Shown piece after piece: positions 23,808 to 32,716 of a stretch of 64,000 nucleotides of DNA. The notes beneath the pieces were generated by a model. That model had not been told where the DNA came from and did no database searches. It saw nothing but the letters and a program-made list of their open reading frames with translations. The stretch's first letter is position 1, and every line of letters begins with the position of its first letter. The position numbers were made by a program, and so were the translations under genes. The stretch is from positions 7,316,001-7,380,000 of the forward strand of contig NZ_CP176395.1 in assembly GCF_046244365.1 (NCBI RefSeq), given 5' to 3'. The DNA comes from Paenibacillus_V sp046244365. GTDB lineage: Bacteria; Bacillota; Bacilli; Paenibacillales; NBRC-103111.

Positions 23808-24239
23808 TTATAGCCGCGACCTGCGTATGACCTGGTTCAGCACCTCCGAGAACACGAGCCCGATCGCGATCGCGCCGGAAATCATGAACGCTTTGGCCGC
23901 AAGCTGAACCGCCTGGTCGTACTGATTCTCGACGGCGTTCCGCATCGCGTCGTACGCCATGCCCCCCGGCACGAGCGGGATGACGCCCGCTACGTTGAAG
24001 ACGATGATCGGCGTCTTATACGCTTTGGCGAACAACTGGCTGATGACCGTTACGGCAAATGCGGCGATAAGCGCCGCCACCGTGACGTCCAGCGAAACCT
24101 CCAGGCACCACATGTACAACAGCCAGCCGACCATGCCGATGAACCCGCACTGCACAAGCGTTCGCTTAGGCGCGTTAAAAATAATGCCGAACGCCGCGGA
24201 GGCGATGAAGCTGGTTACAAGCTGCGCGAATAGGTTCAT
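23808..24239 (-). CDS. Threonine/serine exporter, small subunit (ThrE_2/DUF3815 type)
   Basis: A 143-residue membrane protein with four to five hydrophobic helices. It is the C-terminal half of the ThrE exporter encoded as a separate gene. The characteristic segment VAGVIPLVPGGMAYDAM (about 85-102) carries the VPG motif and is shared with the partner. GGGGGAGATG precedes ATG 24239, and the gene starts 21 bases after the larger subunit. Together they should export threonine, serine or related small molecules by proton exchange. Confidence 0.85.
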   Translation of the reverse strand: MNLFAQLVTSFIASAAFGIIFNAPKRTLVQCGFIGMVGWLLYMWCLEVSLDVTVAALIAAFAVTVISQLFAKAYKTPIIVFNVAGVIPLVPGGMAYDAMRNAVENQYDQAVQLAAKAFMISGAIAIGLVFSEVLNQVIRRSRL

Positions 24240-24260
24240 GAGGTTTCATCTCCCCCGCTT

Positions 24261-25022
24261 TTAATAAAAGGAAAGCACGAAAGCGATTCCCGCGCCGATT
24301 GCGAAGGCGGTCAGAAACGCTTCCGCCCCTTTGGAAAGCCCGGATACGAGGTGACCCGCCATCAAATCCCGCACCGCATTCGTTATCAGAAGTCCCGGCA
24401 CAAGCGGCATGACGGAGCCGGTAATAATTTTGTCCAGATCCTGCCCGAGTCCGTTCCAAACGAACAGGTAAGAGATGACGCCGATGATCAGCGAAGCCAC
24501 GAATTCCGCAAAAAATTTGATCGACACCCAGCGGTGCAGGTAGTCCAAAGCCAGATAACCCAAGCCGCCGGCAACGATTGCCGGTATCACATCGCCCAAG
24601 ACGCCCTTGAACATGATCAGAAAGCAGCCGCTCGCCAGCGCCGCAGCAGCAGCCTTAAGCCAGGCCGGATAGGCCGACCTGTCTCTATCGACCGCTTGCA
24701 GTTGCTTGAAAGCCTCGGCTGCCGTCATCTCGCCGAAGCCGATTTTACGGGAAATATCGTTGACCAGCGTCACCTTTCTCAAATCCGTCGAACGCTCCGA
24801 TATGCGCGTCAGCATGGCCCGGGGAGCCGCCCCGTCGGCGGCAAAAAGAATCCCGGTCGGCGTCACGAAGCTATGCGAAAGCGGAATGCCGAACGAAGCC
24901 GCAATCCGCATCATCGTGTCCTCCACCCGGTACGTTTCGCCGCCGTTTTGGAGCATGATTTTGCCCGCCAGCAAGCAAACCTGTATAATCTCGTCATGAT
25001 CCTCGTTGATCGGTTGGCTCAT
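24261..25022 (-). CDS. Threonine/serine exporter, large subunit (ThrE/DUF1212 type)
   Basis: A 253-residue protein. The soluble N-terminal domain (about 1-120) has the family signature AGKIMLQNGGETYRVEDTMMRIAASFG and the hydrolase-like strand TPTGILFAADG. Five hydrophobic segments follow (about 120-250), with TGSVMPLVPGLLITNAVRDLMAGHL, the counterpart of the VPG motif in the small subunit. AGGGAGGTC precedes ATG 25022. It lies 60 bases downstream of the OmpR-type regulator and could be read on the same transcript. Confidence 0.88.
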   Translation of the reverse strand: MSQPINEDHDEIIQVCLLAGKIMLQNGGETYRVEDTMMRIAASFGIPLSHSFVTPTGILFAADGAAPRAMLTRISERSTDLRKVTLVNDISRKIGFGEMTAAEAFKQLQAVDRDRSAYPAWLKAAAAALASGCFLIMFKGVLGDVIPAIVAGGLGYLALDYLHRWVSIKFFAEFVASLIIGVISYLFVWNGLGQDLDKIITGSVMPLVPGLLITNAVRDLMAGHLVSGLSKGAEAFLTAFAIGAGIAFVLSFY

Positions 25023-25082
25023 TGGCCCGACCTCCCTTACCGGATTGCCGTCCCGCCGGCATAGCGCTCTTCTATTACTCTC

Positions 25083-25790
25083 TTACCCAGCGCCTTGAAA
25101 TTTATACCCGAAACCGCGCACCGTATGAATATATTTGGGGGTTGCCGGGTCCTGCTCGATCTTTTTGCGCAAGTTGCTGATGTGAACCATGACGGTCCGG
25201 TCGTCGCTGTCGCTTTCCCAGCCCCATATCCGGTCGTATAACTGCTCGACGCTGAATACTTGATTCCGGTGCTTCAGAAGCAGAATGAGCAGCTGCCGCT
25301 CTTTCGGCAGAAGAGGTACGGGCTGCCCGTGTACGAGCACCTCGTAGTTTTGCAGATTGACGTACAGTCGGTCATCCCTCCATGCCTCGTCGGACGCTTT
25401 CTTCCGCTGATGCAGAACCCGCCGCAAGTTTGCCTTCACCCTCGCAACGAGCACAGCCGGATCGAAGGGCTTCGTGACATAGTCGTCGGCTTCCGCTTCG
25501 AATCCGCTAATCATGTCCTCCGATTCCCGCTTGCAGGTGACGAAAATGATCGGAACATCGGAACGTTTGCGGATGATCCCGCACAATTCGATACCGTCCG
25601 TATCCGGAAGCACGATATCGAGCACGACCAAATCCGGCTTCTCCTGCTCAAACAGCTGCAGAGCCTGCTCCCCGTCTTCGGCCAGCACGGCAACGTACCC
25701 TTCGTTCTGCAAGTATAAGCGGATCAGCTCCCGGATCTCCTCTTCATCTTCGACGACCAAAATCTTGGCGCTCTTTTCTTTCCCGGCCAT
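25083..25790 (-). CDS. OmpR-family response regulator
   Basis: A 235-residue regulator. The receiver domain (about 1-125) has EDEEE, phosphoacceptor Asp in DLVVLDIVLPDTDG, VTCK in place of the usual T/S-A-K (a Cys after the Thr), and K in YVTKPFD. The winged helix (about 135-232) has LLPKERQLLILLLKHRNQVFS and RTVMVHISNLRKKIEQDP, ending RGFGYKF. ATG 25790 is preferred (AAGGAGGAGG before it); a TTG at 25796 overlapping the kinase stop is possible. It pairs with the kinase directly upstream. Confidence 0.92.
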   Translation of the reverse strand: MAGKEKSAKILVVEDEEEIRELIRLYLQNEGYVAVLAEDGEQALQLFEQEKPDLVVLDIVLPDTDGIELCGIIRKRSDVPIIFVTCKRESEDMISGFEAEADDYVTKPFDPAVLVARVKANLRRVLHQRKKASDEAWRDDRLYVNLQNYEVLVHGQPVPLLPKERQLLILLLKHRNQVFSVEQLYDRIWGWESDSDDRTVMVHISNLRKKIEQDPATPKYIHTVRGFGYKFQGAG

Positions 25791-25792
25791 CC

Positions 25793-27946
25793 TCAAGCCT
25801 CCTCCTTCGCGCTTGCGCTTTGAAGCTCCGCCGCATGCACATAACGAACGGGCAGCGTAAAATAAAAGACGCTTCCTTCGCCCAGCTTGCTGCGTACCCC
25901 GATTTCCCCGTCATGGCAGGAGACGATCTCTTTGGATATGGCCAGTCCGAGGCCGACCCCGTACGTTTCCTGCTTTTGCGACACGCGCCCTTTATAGAAA
26001 CGGTCGAATAGGAACGGAAGCTCGTCCTCCGCAATGCCTCTTCCGGTGTCGATTACCTTGATTGTCACGCTGCCTTGCCGGCCGTCCCCTGCAGCCCATT
26101 CCGTTTCGATGCGGATCTTTCCGCCCGCCGGCGTATTTTTCTGCGCATTGACCAGCAAATTGCCGTATACCTGCTCGATGCGAATCGGGTCCACAGCCGC
26201 AAACGCCGTCCTGTCCCGCACGGGCTCGATAATGGGCCCCAGCTCGTAAGCAAGCTTTCGGTCCCGCATGTCCAGCTCGAATTTGGCAAAAAGGCGCCGG
26301 ATGAGCTGTTCCACCTCCGCCTCTCGAAACTCGAACCGGATTTGCCGGCCCTCCAGCTTCGAAAGCTCGAACAAATCGCCGATCATCCTGTCGAGGAATA
26401 CGGTTTTATCGTAAATAAGCTGCAAATACACCGGATCGCCGACTTTCACGACCCCGTCGATCATCGCTTTGATATAACCGCGGACGGTAGTCAGCGGCGT
26501 TCCAAGCTCATGCGAAATATTCGAAAGCAGCCGTCTGCGCGACTGCTCCATCCGGGACAGCACGCCGTTCGCATCCTCCAGCTCCCGCTTCTTTTCCTCA
26601 AGCGTAGCGGTGCGTTCTCTTACCTTATCCTCCAACGAACGGTTAGCCGACTGCAGCTCGACCGTCAGTCCTTCCACTCTCGCAAACGATTTGGAGAACG
26701 TCAACGCCAAATTGATCGTCTGCGCGAACAAAAAGACGAGCAGCCCGAACGGAATCCAATCCCCCGTCGCCAAAACATTATTGTAAAACAAAATATCGTT
26801 GATGATCGATGCGAAAAACACCGTCAATCCGATTAAATTATTAAGCGAACCATGCCTTTTGCGAATAAAGGCGCGGATGAAAACGATAGTCACATATAGA
26901 AAAACGACGACCGCCATCAGCTGCAGCGGCAGCATCAGCTTCGTATACACACGCGCGGGCGCGAGTAAAATAAACAGCATATACGACCAGGTAAAAAGGC
27001 CGTACCACCGGTTCACGGCTGCTTTCGCCTCAAGCGGATACTGCGAGTGAACGAACAGAAGCACCATGAGCACCGCTACATCGGTCGGTATGTATTCGAG
27101 TTTTACCGACAGTTCCCAAGGGAATGCGGGCATCAGCTTCACTGCGATCGCCTCTCCCTGAAACAGCGCCCGTATCGCAATCATGAGGCAAAGAACGCCG
27201 AAATAGAAAGGCGACCGCTCGTTGCGCCGCATGATGTACAAGCTTATGTGATACAGCCCCATAACCGTCAGGCTTCCGATAATGAAGAGCTCCGAAGCCA
27301 TCCTTCGCACCATTCCGCCAAAAACCTGCTGCTCCTCGCCCAGCTGCAGCGCTTCCCACATCCCGCCCTTGCGTTGGACGAAATTGGACACTTGAAGGAT
27401 GAGCTCGTATTCCCCCGCGCTTCCCAAAGCGACCGTCTTCGGCAGGTTTTTGGGAACCATCTGCTCCCTGGCCGTTCCGACAACGCCGTTCCAAGCGGCC
27501 AGCTTGCCGTTAATCCACAATTTATAGGCGGATGCGACGCTTGGCACGTAAAGCGATAAATTGTGATCGCGCAGCCGGTCCGGGGCTTTGACGAGCAACC
27601 GGTAAGTCGCGAACCCTTCGCTGGACGTGATGCCATCCGCTTCCGGCGCTCGGTCGTTCTTCCACACATGCGGCACAGCGGCATAGGGCACGGACTCCAA
27701 ACCCGGCGTATCGGCAGGGTATCCGTTCGGTCCGAAGCCCCCCGGCTCGATCAGGCGGTTCCAGTAGAATGCCCATTCTCCCTTCAACTCGACGATGCCG
27801 TCCCGCTCCGGCTCCCACTGGGATAAATCGAGCTCTCCCCGCATCGCTTGCAGTCCGCCGGCCCGATCTGCGGCATGGACGGTTTGCGAACCGAAGAGCG
27901 TCAAAAGCGATATCCATATCAGCACGCAAGCAGTTGCCGCTCTCAT
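25793..27946 (-). CDS. 7TMR-DISM sensor histidine kinase
   Basis: A 717-residue sensor. Signal peptide (about 1-25). An extracellular jelly-roll-like domain (about 35-185) opens with LDLSQWEPERDGIVELKGEWAFYW, the start typical of 7TMR-DISM extracellular domains thought to bind carbohydrate-like ligands. Seven membrane helices follow (about 205-400), then a coiled coil (about 410-470), HisKA with the phosphoacceptor in LLSNISHELGTPL and HATPase_c (NLLVNAQKN, DTGRGIAEDE, GVGLGLAI). GGGGGGAA precedes ATG 27946. The kinase, OmpR regulator and perhaps the ThrE exporter form one minus-strand unit. Confidence 0.93.
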   Translation of the reverse strand: MRAATACVLIWISLLTLFGSQTVHAADRAGGLQAMRGELDLSQWEPERDGIVELKGEWAFYWNRLIEPGGFGPNGYPADTPGLESVPYAAVPHVWKNDRAPEADGITSSEGFATYRLLVKAPDRLRDHNLSLYVPSVASAYKLWINGKLAAWNGVVGTAREQMVPKNLPKTVALGSAGEYELILQVSNFVQRKGGMWEALQLGEEQQVFGGMVRRMASELFIIGSLTVMGLYHISLYIMRRNERSPFYFGVLCLMIAIRALFQGEAIAVKLMPAFPWELSVKLEYIPTDVAVLMVLLFVHSQYPLEAKAAVNRWYGLFTWSYMLFILLAPARVYTKLMLPLQLMAVVVFLYVTIVFIRAFIRKRHGSLNNLIGLTVFFASIINDILFYNNVLATGDWIPFGLLVFLFAQTINLALTFSKSFARVEGLTVELQSANRSLEDKVRERTATLEEKKRELEDANGVLSRMEQSRRRLLSNISHELGTPLTTVRGYIKAMIDGVVKVGDPVYLQLIYDKTVFLDRMIGDLFELSKLEGRQIRFEFREAEVEQLIRRLFAKFELDMRDRKLAYELGPIIEPVRDRTAFAAVDPIRIEQVYGNLLVNAQKNTPAGGKIRIETEWAAGDGRQGSVTIKVIDTGRGIAEDELPFLFDRFYKGRVSQKQETYGVGLGLAISKEIVSCHDGEIGVRSKLGEGSVFYFTLPVRYVHAAELQSASAKEEA

Positions 27947-28043
27947 TTCGCATTCCCCCCTCGTTTCTAGCAGATTCCGCTAGTCTCATCTTACCAACGC
28001 TTTACGAAAAACGCCATCGTTCCCGCGCATTCCGGCAAGTCAA

Positions 28044-28077
28044 AAAGAGGCGTGGCGAATTTCTTCGCCAGCCTCTT
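28044..28077 (-). terminator. Terminator of the permease-TetR operon
   Basis: On the minus strand AAGAGGC.GGCGAA pairs with TTCGCC.GCCTCTT (one mismatch), loop GAAA, followed by TTT, 34 bases after the TetR stop. Confidence 0.88.
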
Positions 28078-28110
28078 AGTAGCCGTATTTCCGCGTCTTT
28101 TTACTTAAGC

Positions 28111-28710
28111 TTAGTCCTCGGATACTGCCGCGCCAAGTCCCCGCAAAACGAAAATCTGCGTTTCCCTAACGAGCTGATCCACCGTCAATGGCTCCTCCAC
28201 CAACAGAGACGCAACCATATGCGCGTTTTTGGGAAATAAAATCGAGCCCATAACGAACAGCAGCGCATGATCGAGCGAGCCGAAGCGAAAATCGCCCTGC
28301 TCTCGTCCTGTCTCCAGCATGCCGCGAAGCTTTGTCCACAAAGGAAGCACATGCCTTTTCAAATAATGGGTGCGAGGCGACTTCGTCACGACCTCCTGGT
28401 CGGTAATCGAGGCCATTTCGGGATCCAGCTTGCGGAAACGGACAACTTCCGAAACGACCAGCTTGACGCCTTCAACGGGGGGCAGCTGCTGTCCGAAAAA
28501 ATCGGAAATGCGTTCCCCTGGAAAAAAGGAATCGAAAAGCGCGGCAAACACGTTTTCCTTGCCGCCGAAGTAATACGACACCAGAGCCACGTTCGTTCCG
28601 GCTTCGTCGCAAATTTGCCGAACGCTTGTGCCGTCGAAGCCGTTTACGGCAAACAGCTTTTTGGCCGCCAGCAAAATTCTCATCTTCGCATCAAGTTCTG
28701 CCTGTGTCAT
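28111..28710 (-). CDS. TetR-family transcriptional repressor
   Basis: A 199-residue repressor. The N-terminal helix-turn-helix (about 8-55) is AKMRILLAAKKLFAVNGFDG, TSVRQICDEAGTN, VALVSYYFGGKENVFAALFDSFF, a standard TetR DNA-binding domain. A ligand-binding helical domain covers about 60-195. AAGGAGC precedes ATG 28710. It is the second gene after the permease and should repress their shared promoter at 30066-30094 by binding the tandem operators. The inducer is probably a lipophilic or antimicrobial compound exported by the permease; this is inference. Confidence 0.9.
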   Translation of the reverse strand: MTQAELDAKMRILLAAKKLFAVNGFDGTSVRQICDEAGTNVALVSYYFGGKENVFAALFDSFFPGERISDFFGQQLPPVEGVKLVVSEVVRFRKLDPEMASITDQEVVTKSPRTHYLKRHVLPLWTKLRGMLETGREQGDFRFGSLDHALLFVMGSILFPKNAHMVASLLVEEPLTVDQLVRETQIFVLRGLGAAVSED

Positions 28711-28843
28711 GATCCGCTGCTCCTTCGATTCGCATTTCTGCTGCGCTCGATCGCCGAAACTACCTTAAAAAGAGCCGACGACGCAATTATTCTATGTGTC
28801 CTATTATGCCGTGACTCGCCCTTCCGGCGCAACCTTCGGCAGC

Positions 28844-29992
28844 TTATTGGGCGGAAGCCGCCGCACGCTGCACGACGCTCTCCTTGCGAAGCGCCACTGC
28901 GCCGAACGCTACGGCCGCCGTGATCGCCGTCATCCCGAGGAGTACGCCTACATCCGAACCTACGCCCGGCCCCCCGAACAGCAGGTTCATATTGCCTTCG
29001 ACCGCATAGGTCGCCGGCAGGTACCGGCTCAGTTCCAGATAGAACGAGGACAGCATTTCGCGCGGCACCATCGCTCCGGATGTAACGAGCTGCACCGACA
29101 TGCCGATTATGTTGAACAGCATGCCGCCTATCCCGAACAGGACGACGAACATTTGCGTAAAGAACATGAACGTCATCAGAAACACCGTCTGGAATCCCCA
29201 CATAGCGAGGAATCCATGCGCCGACTGTCCGCCGAAGGCCAGCACGAGCGAGGAACCGATCGCCGAAATGAAAACCGCGGCAACGACGTTGATGAGGAAG
29301 CGCATCCCTATCTTTTGCCACTTGTTGAGCGACTGAATCATCATCGACGACTGCTGCAAATTCATCGACATGATCATGGAGCCGACGAACGATGCAAGCA
29401 CCAGCATCATCGGAATCATTTGGTTCGACATATTTTTCACTTTATTGACGGATTGAAAATCCGAAACGACCTTCTCGGAAATGCCTTGCGCCATCGTCTG
29501 CGCTTGCTGGGCCGGTACGTTCGCCTGGGTCAGTATCGCCTGCGCTCCCGCCGCAACCGCTTCTTTGTTCACCATGGCCGTTACGTTGCCTGCCACGCCC
29601 TGCATAATGCTTTTGATCGTGGCCGGATTCGATTCGTTTACGAGAAACTGCACGCTGGCCTTGTCGCCCGCCGTTTGCAGCTTTTTAGTGAAAGCCTCCG
29701 GAATAATAATCACCATCTGTACGTCGCGGCTGTTCAAGCTTTCCTCCGCCGCGCTCTTGGACGCTGCCATTTCCGTCTGGAACGGCAGGCTCGCTTGAAG
29801 CTTCCCGGCGATTTGTCCGCCCATGCCCGCGTCTTCGTTCACGATGGCAATCTTAAGATGCTTGGCGTTATCCGTTACGCCGTCGTAGCCGGTCATCCAA
29901 ATCACGCAAAAAATAAGCTGAAACATAAGCGCAACCGCGATACCCGCTTTTGTCGTCGGCTGTTTAAAAAATGTCTGCAAAGCCTGCTTCAT
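28844..29992 (-). CDS. YhgE/Pip-like ABC-2 type membrane protein
   Basis: A 382-residue membrane protein with one N-terminal helix (about 18-38), a large extracellular region (about 40-185; KIAIVNEDAGMGGQIAGKL, MVIIIPEAFTKKLQ) and five to six helices at the C-terminus (about 195-375). This is the DUF3533/ABC-2 family fold seen in YhgE/Pip and in drug or lipid exporters of Bacilli. No ATPase gene accompanies it. ATG 29992 with GGAGAGGG before it is preferred over GTG 30016. It is the first gene of the TetR-regulated operon. Confidence 0.85.
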   Translation of the reverse strand: MKQALQTFFKQPTTKAGIAVALMFQLIFCVIWMTGYDGVTDNAKHLKIAIVNEDAGMGGQIAGKLQASLPFQTEMAASKSAAEESLNSRDVQMVIIIPEAFTKKLQTAGDKASVQFLVNESNPATIKSIMQGVAGNVTAMVNKEAVAAGAQAILTQANVPAQQAQTMAQGISEKVVSDFQSVNKVKNMSNQMIPMMLVLASFVGSMIMSMNLQQSSMMIQSLNKWQKIGMRFLINVVAAVFISAIGSSLVLAFGGQSAHGFLAMWGFQTVFLMTFMFFTQMFVVLFGIGGMLFNIIGMSVQLVTSGAMVPREMLSSFYLELSRYLPATYAVEGNMNLLFGGPGVGSDVGVLLGMTAITAAVAFGAVALRKESVVQRAAASAQ

Positions 29993-30031
29993 CGATTCCC
30001 TCTCCATTCGCTCCACTAAATTGTCCGCACA

Positions 30032-30065
30032 TTTAAACGGTCGTTTAAATTAAACGTTTGTTTAA
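30032..30065. promoter_or_regulatory. Tandem TetR operators
   Basis: TTTAAACG-GT-CGTTTAAA (30032-30049) is a perfect inverted repeat. It is immediately followed by TTAAAC-GTTT-GTTTAA (30050-30065), also perfect in its arms. Both lie just downstream of the -10 box of the permease-TetR promoter, ideal for autorepression. Confidence 0.85.
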
Positions 30066-30094
30066 AATATACGAGAATCCGGCGGCTCTGTCAA
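30066..30094 (-). promoter_or_regulatory. Sigma-A promoter of the permease-TetR operon
   Basis: On the minus strand TTGACA (30089-30094), a 17-base spacer and TATATT (30066-30071): near-consensus. The operators begin right after the -10 box. Confidence 0.9.
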
Positions 30095-30261
30095 CAAAAA
30101 TTCGAGCTGCAAGCAGTACAACGACATGAAATTACCCTGAATAGCGACAAGAAAATACCAATTTCCTCAAACGAGATGTATTCTGCGACAAGAAAATACC
30201 ATCAATTTATGCAGAATTTGAATTGGATTACTATTCATAAAAAAGAAGGCAACTTCTCCTG

Positions 30262-30325
30262 CTATTCGCGCAATTCAGGCGCATGCTCGTCTTGCTCTTC
30301 CACGACCGAACCGTCGTCCAGCCGC
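30262..30325 (-). pseudogene. C-terminal remnant, copy 1 (VVEEQDEHAPELRE)
   Basis: A minus-strand frame reads ARLDDGSVVEEQDEHAPELR then Glu and stop. A second copy at 43694-43830 reads RFDDVKVVEAQDEYSPEVRE then stop, with strong DNA similarity. The FDDVKV pattern is typical of the last strand of carbohydrate-binding or jelly-roll domains. Only about 20 residues survive here. Confidence 0.65.
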
Positions 30326-30340
30326 GCTTTTTTACACACG

Positions 30341-30387
30341 AAAGGACCTCAAATTCCACTACAAAGTGGAGGATGAGGTCCCTTTTC
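30341..30387 (-). terminator. Terminator after Tat beta-helix gene 1
   Basis: GGACCTCA...TCCACT pairs with AGTGGA...TGAGGTCC, a stem of about 17 pairs with a short internal mismatch, AAA/TTT flanked on both sides. It lies 125 bases downstream of the beta-helix gene and may work in both directions. Confidence 0.65.
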
Positions 30388-30511
30388 TTGAAGCAATTCG
30401 CTTCTAGTGTGGGGCTCAATAAATCACAAATTGATTTTGGGTCACTCGTTTCATTGAATTGCTTTACAACCGCATATCCATTCTTGGATGCATTATCGTA
30501 GCAGATTTGTA

Positions 30512-32701
30512 TTAGACAATCTTAACTGCAATCGTTAAATTAGCAAGATCAATCGCAAACCCTGTGTCATTTCTAAAATAAATAGTGACTGTATCTGTTG
30601 CCGTAACTTCCGCCCACATCCGCATACCGTTTAATGCACGGTTTATGGAGCAAACAACAATATCACCCATAACCGCACCCGGTAGAGCTAAAGTAGTAGA
30701 AGTCTGCGTATCTGTTGGGATCGATGGCGGATCGTAAACAAGTGTCGCTTTCTTTTCAGCTTTATTGATTGCATTGACTTTTAGTGTGTTCGCCGCTGTT
30801 CTTGAAACTACAAGCATTAACGACTGTTGATAATCGGAGCCTTTAAATGTTACTGACGAGCCGCCGTTAATCGTTAAGCCAGCACCTGCATTCAAAACGA
30901 TATTACCGGTCGGTGCGCCGTTTGCTGCACTCGTACTATGGAAACAGTAGATAATCGAAGCTTTCCCGTAATGAGAAAAAATCTTTTCATCGCAAGTAAG
31001 CGTTAATGTTTGTCCGTTTGTTGCAAATATTTTTAGCGGAAGGCTATCGGTTAAATCCGTGCCAACTTTTTGCCAGTCGTTAGCAGAATAAGTTTTCCCG
31101 CCAATAACAACTTCGGCGTCCAGTTTCTGATATCCGCCAGTGTCGATACGTCTGCCGCCTGACAAAAACGTATATAAAGAAACCATCTTATTCTTGTCTA
31201 ATGCTGTAGTATTGTTATAAGTTGCGCCTTTGACAGTCGGATGAGACCAGGTTTCAACATGGTCAAAGGTGTTGCCTTCAAAGTATCCTTGATTGATAAC
31301 CGAACCGTAATTTGCCGCGTTTCTTCGTGCTGTGCAAACGCCAATTCCACAAAACTCTGACGTGAATTCTTTAACTGATGTTCCATACAATGCTGATAAA
31401 CGGTTGCCAATTCCAGCACAAATACCGTGAACTTCATCAATGGATGTGTTTGCCGTATTGTTTCCAAGTGTAATATAGGTTCCGCCAAAAATATAATTCA
31501 GTGTTCCTGATGTTGCAGAAGAGGTGATTTGCGGCACCACTTTCAATGTATTCGCTGATCTATTTACTTCATAAACAATGTGCAGCTCACCGTTAATCAC
31601 AACAAATGTATTGGAATTATCCCCCCACAGCTCAAGCTCTGCCGTTTGTAGCGGCGGCAGTACATCAACTGTGATCGTGCTTGATCCGCTAATTGTTCCT
31701 GCGTTTGCATCCGTTTTGCCTGACCAGCTGGCTGCCATATGTGTTGCCAGATTACCAAGTGCGGACGGTTCCGCCGAGCCGACGTAACCGCCACGGACAA
31801 ACCCGACCCTAACAAAATGCGAGTTTTGGCCAATAACCAAGGCATAGCCTTGCAGGTTGTCTGCTGTTATCGAATTAATAAAAGAACCAACAGCAAAACC
31901 ATCATTGCCGCCTAGTAACACTCCATTTTTACAGTTACGCGTAGACATGTCAGTAGAATTGGACTGGTAGCCAAAGATACGGATAGCGCCTAAAAATTGT
32001 GAAAAATACCCCTGCCACACTAAGAAATAATCTAATGCCGCATCAGGTGTAGGTGTTAAGTGCAAGTTTCCATAGATTACATTTGTCGCATGAAAATTGC
32101 CTTTATATGTCAGTGTTTTATTGATAACAGCATTACATGATACATTCGCATGAACAACACGATTTGAGTGACAGTAATTGAAGAATGCTTGTAAAGCCGC
32201 CCAGTCAATGGAATCCGTCAGGGCTGCGGCGTGCGAGTATACAGCTTGGGCCTCCGCAAGCGTTGAGTAACGTTCGGATAAAGGGTGATAAGTCCCATCG
32301 CCAATTGCACCGAAATCAAATGGAGTTAAATTTTCGCTGTTCTTGTCTCGCTGGGTTCGACCACTCGGCAATACAACCATTTGGTCAGTAATGAGCAAAG
32401 GCGGTTCGCCGCCTGAATCCCCATAAACCGATTCCGTCACCGACAGGCGGGAAGACGCTCTTCCCCAAGCCGTAGGTCCGGAAAACGCGATTGCGGCGCC
32501 GGCCATGCCTAAAGAAGCGAGCAGTTTCCGGCGGGTGATTTTGCCGTCCGTTTCCGCGGATGGTTCCGCTTCTTCCTCTTTCCCGGCGCACGCGTTCGCT
32601 TGCTCGCTCGTTGCCGCCTCACTGTTCTCGCTGTTTGGGTATGCATTATCGGATGTGTGTCTTTGCACGATCGTATTGCCTGGTATCCGTTTATCAGGCA
32701 T
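30512..32701 (-). CDS. Tat-exported tailspike-like beta-helix protein 1
   Basis: A 729-residue protein. An acidic N-terminal extension (1-53) precedes a twin-arginine leader KITRRKLLASLGMAGAAIAF (R57, R58) and cleavage region PTAWG. From about 115 the body begins PFDFGAIGDGTYHPLSERYS, a pectate-lyase-superfamily opening seen in phage tailspikes. A long run of short beta repeats follows (about 190-500), then a C-terminal beta domain. ATG 32701 follows GGGAGGG; the in-frame codon at 32716 does not. The leader is G/C-rich while the body is visibly more A/T-rich, suggesting a fused foreign module. It is last in the module A operon after the DUF4838 gene. Likely role: binding or cutting a polysaccharide outside the cell. 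Confidence 0.8.
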   Translation of the reverse strand: MPDKRIPGNTIVQRHTSDNAYPNSENSEAATSEQANACAGKEEEAEPSAETDGKITRRKLLASLGMAGAAIAFSGPTAWGRASSRLSVTESVYGDSGGEPPLLITDQMVVLPSGRTQRDKNSENLTPFDFGAIGDGTYHPLSERYSTLAEAQAVYSHAAALTDSIDWAALQAFFNYCHSNRVVHANVSCNAVINKTLTYKGNFHATNVIYGNLHLTPTPDAALDYFLVWQGYFSQFLGAIRIFGYQSNSTDMSTRNCKNGVLLGGNDGFAVGSFINSITADNLQGYALVIGQNSHFVRVGFVRGGYVGSAEPSALGNLATHMAASWSGKTDANAGTISGSSTITVDVLPPLQTAELELWGDNSNTFVVINGELHIVYEVNRSANTLKVVPQITSSATSGTLNYIFGGTYITLGNNTANTSIDEVHGICAGIGNRLSALYGTSVKEFTSEFCGIGVCTARRNAANYGSVINQGYFEGNTFDHVETWSHPTVKGATYNNTTALDKNKMVSLYTFLSGGRRIDTGGYQKLDAEVVIGGKTYSANDWQKVGTDLTDSLPLKIFATNGQTLTLTCDEKIFSHYGKASIIYCFHSTSAANGAPTGNIVLNAGAGLTINGGSSVTFKGSDYQQSLMLVVSRTAANTLKVNAINKAEKKATLVYDPPSIPTDTQTSTTLALPGAVMGDIVVCSINRALNGMRMWAEVTATDTVTIYFRNDTGFAIDLANLTIAVKIV

Positions 32702-32716
32702 GCCGAACCCTCCCAA

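Larger units (their letters stand above)
30095..30511. other. Intergenic scar with short repeats
   Basis: No gene. GCGACAAGAAAATACCA occurs twice (30144-30160 and 30185-30201). The 17-mer CATGAAATTACCCTGAA at 30125-30141 recurs at 43849-43865. A gene remnant and a terminator, described separately, lie at 30262-30325 and 30341-30387. This is the left border of the accessory carbohydrate island. Confidence 0.6.

Noticed and set aside
28796..30019. 407-codon plus-strand frame
   Set aside because: Antisense of the YhgE-type permease, with His/Arg-rich nonsense composition.
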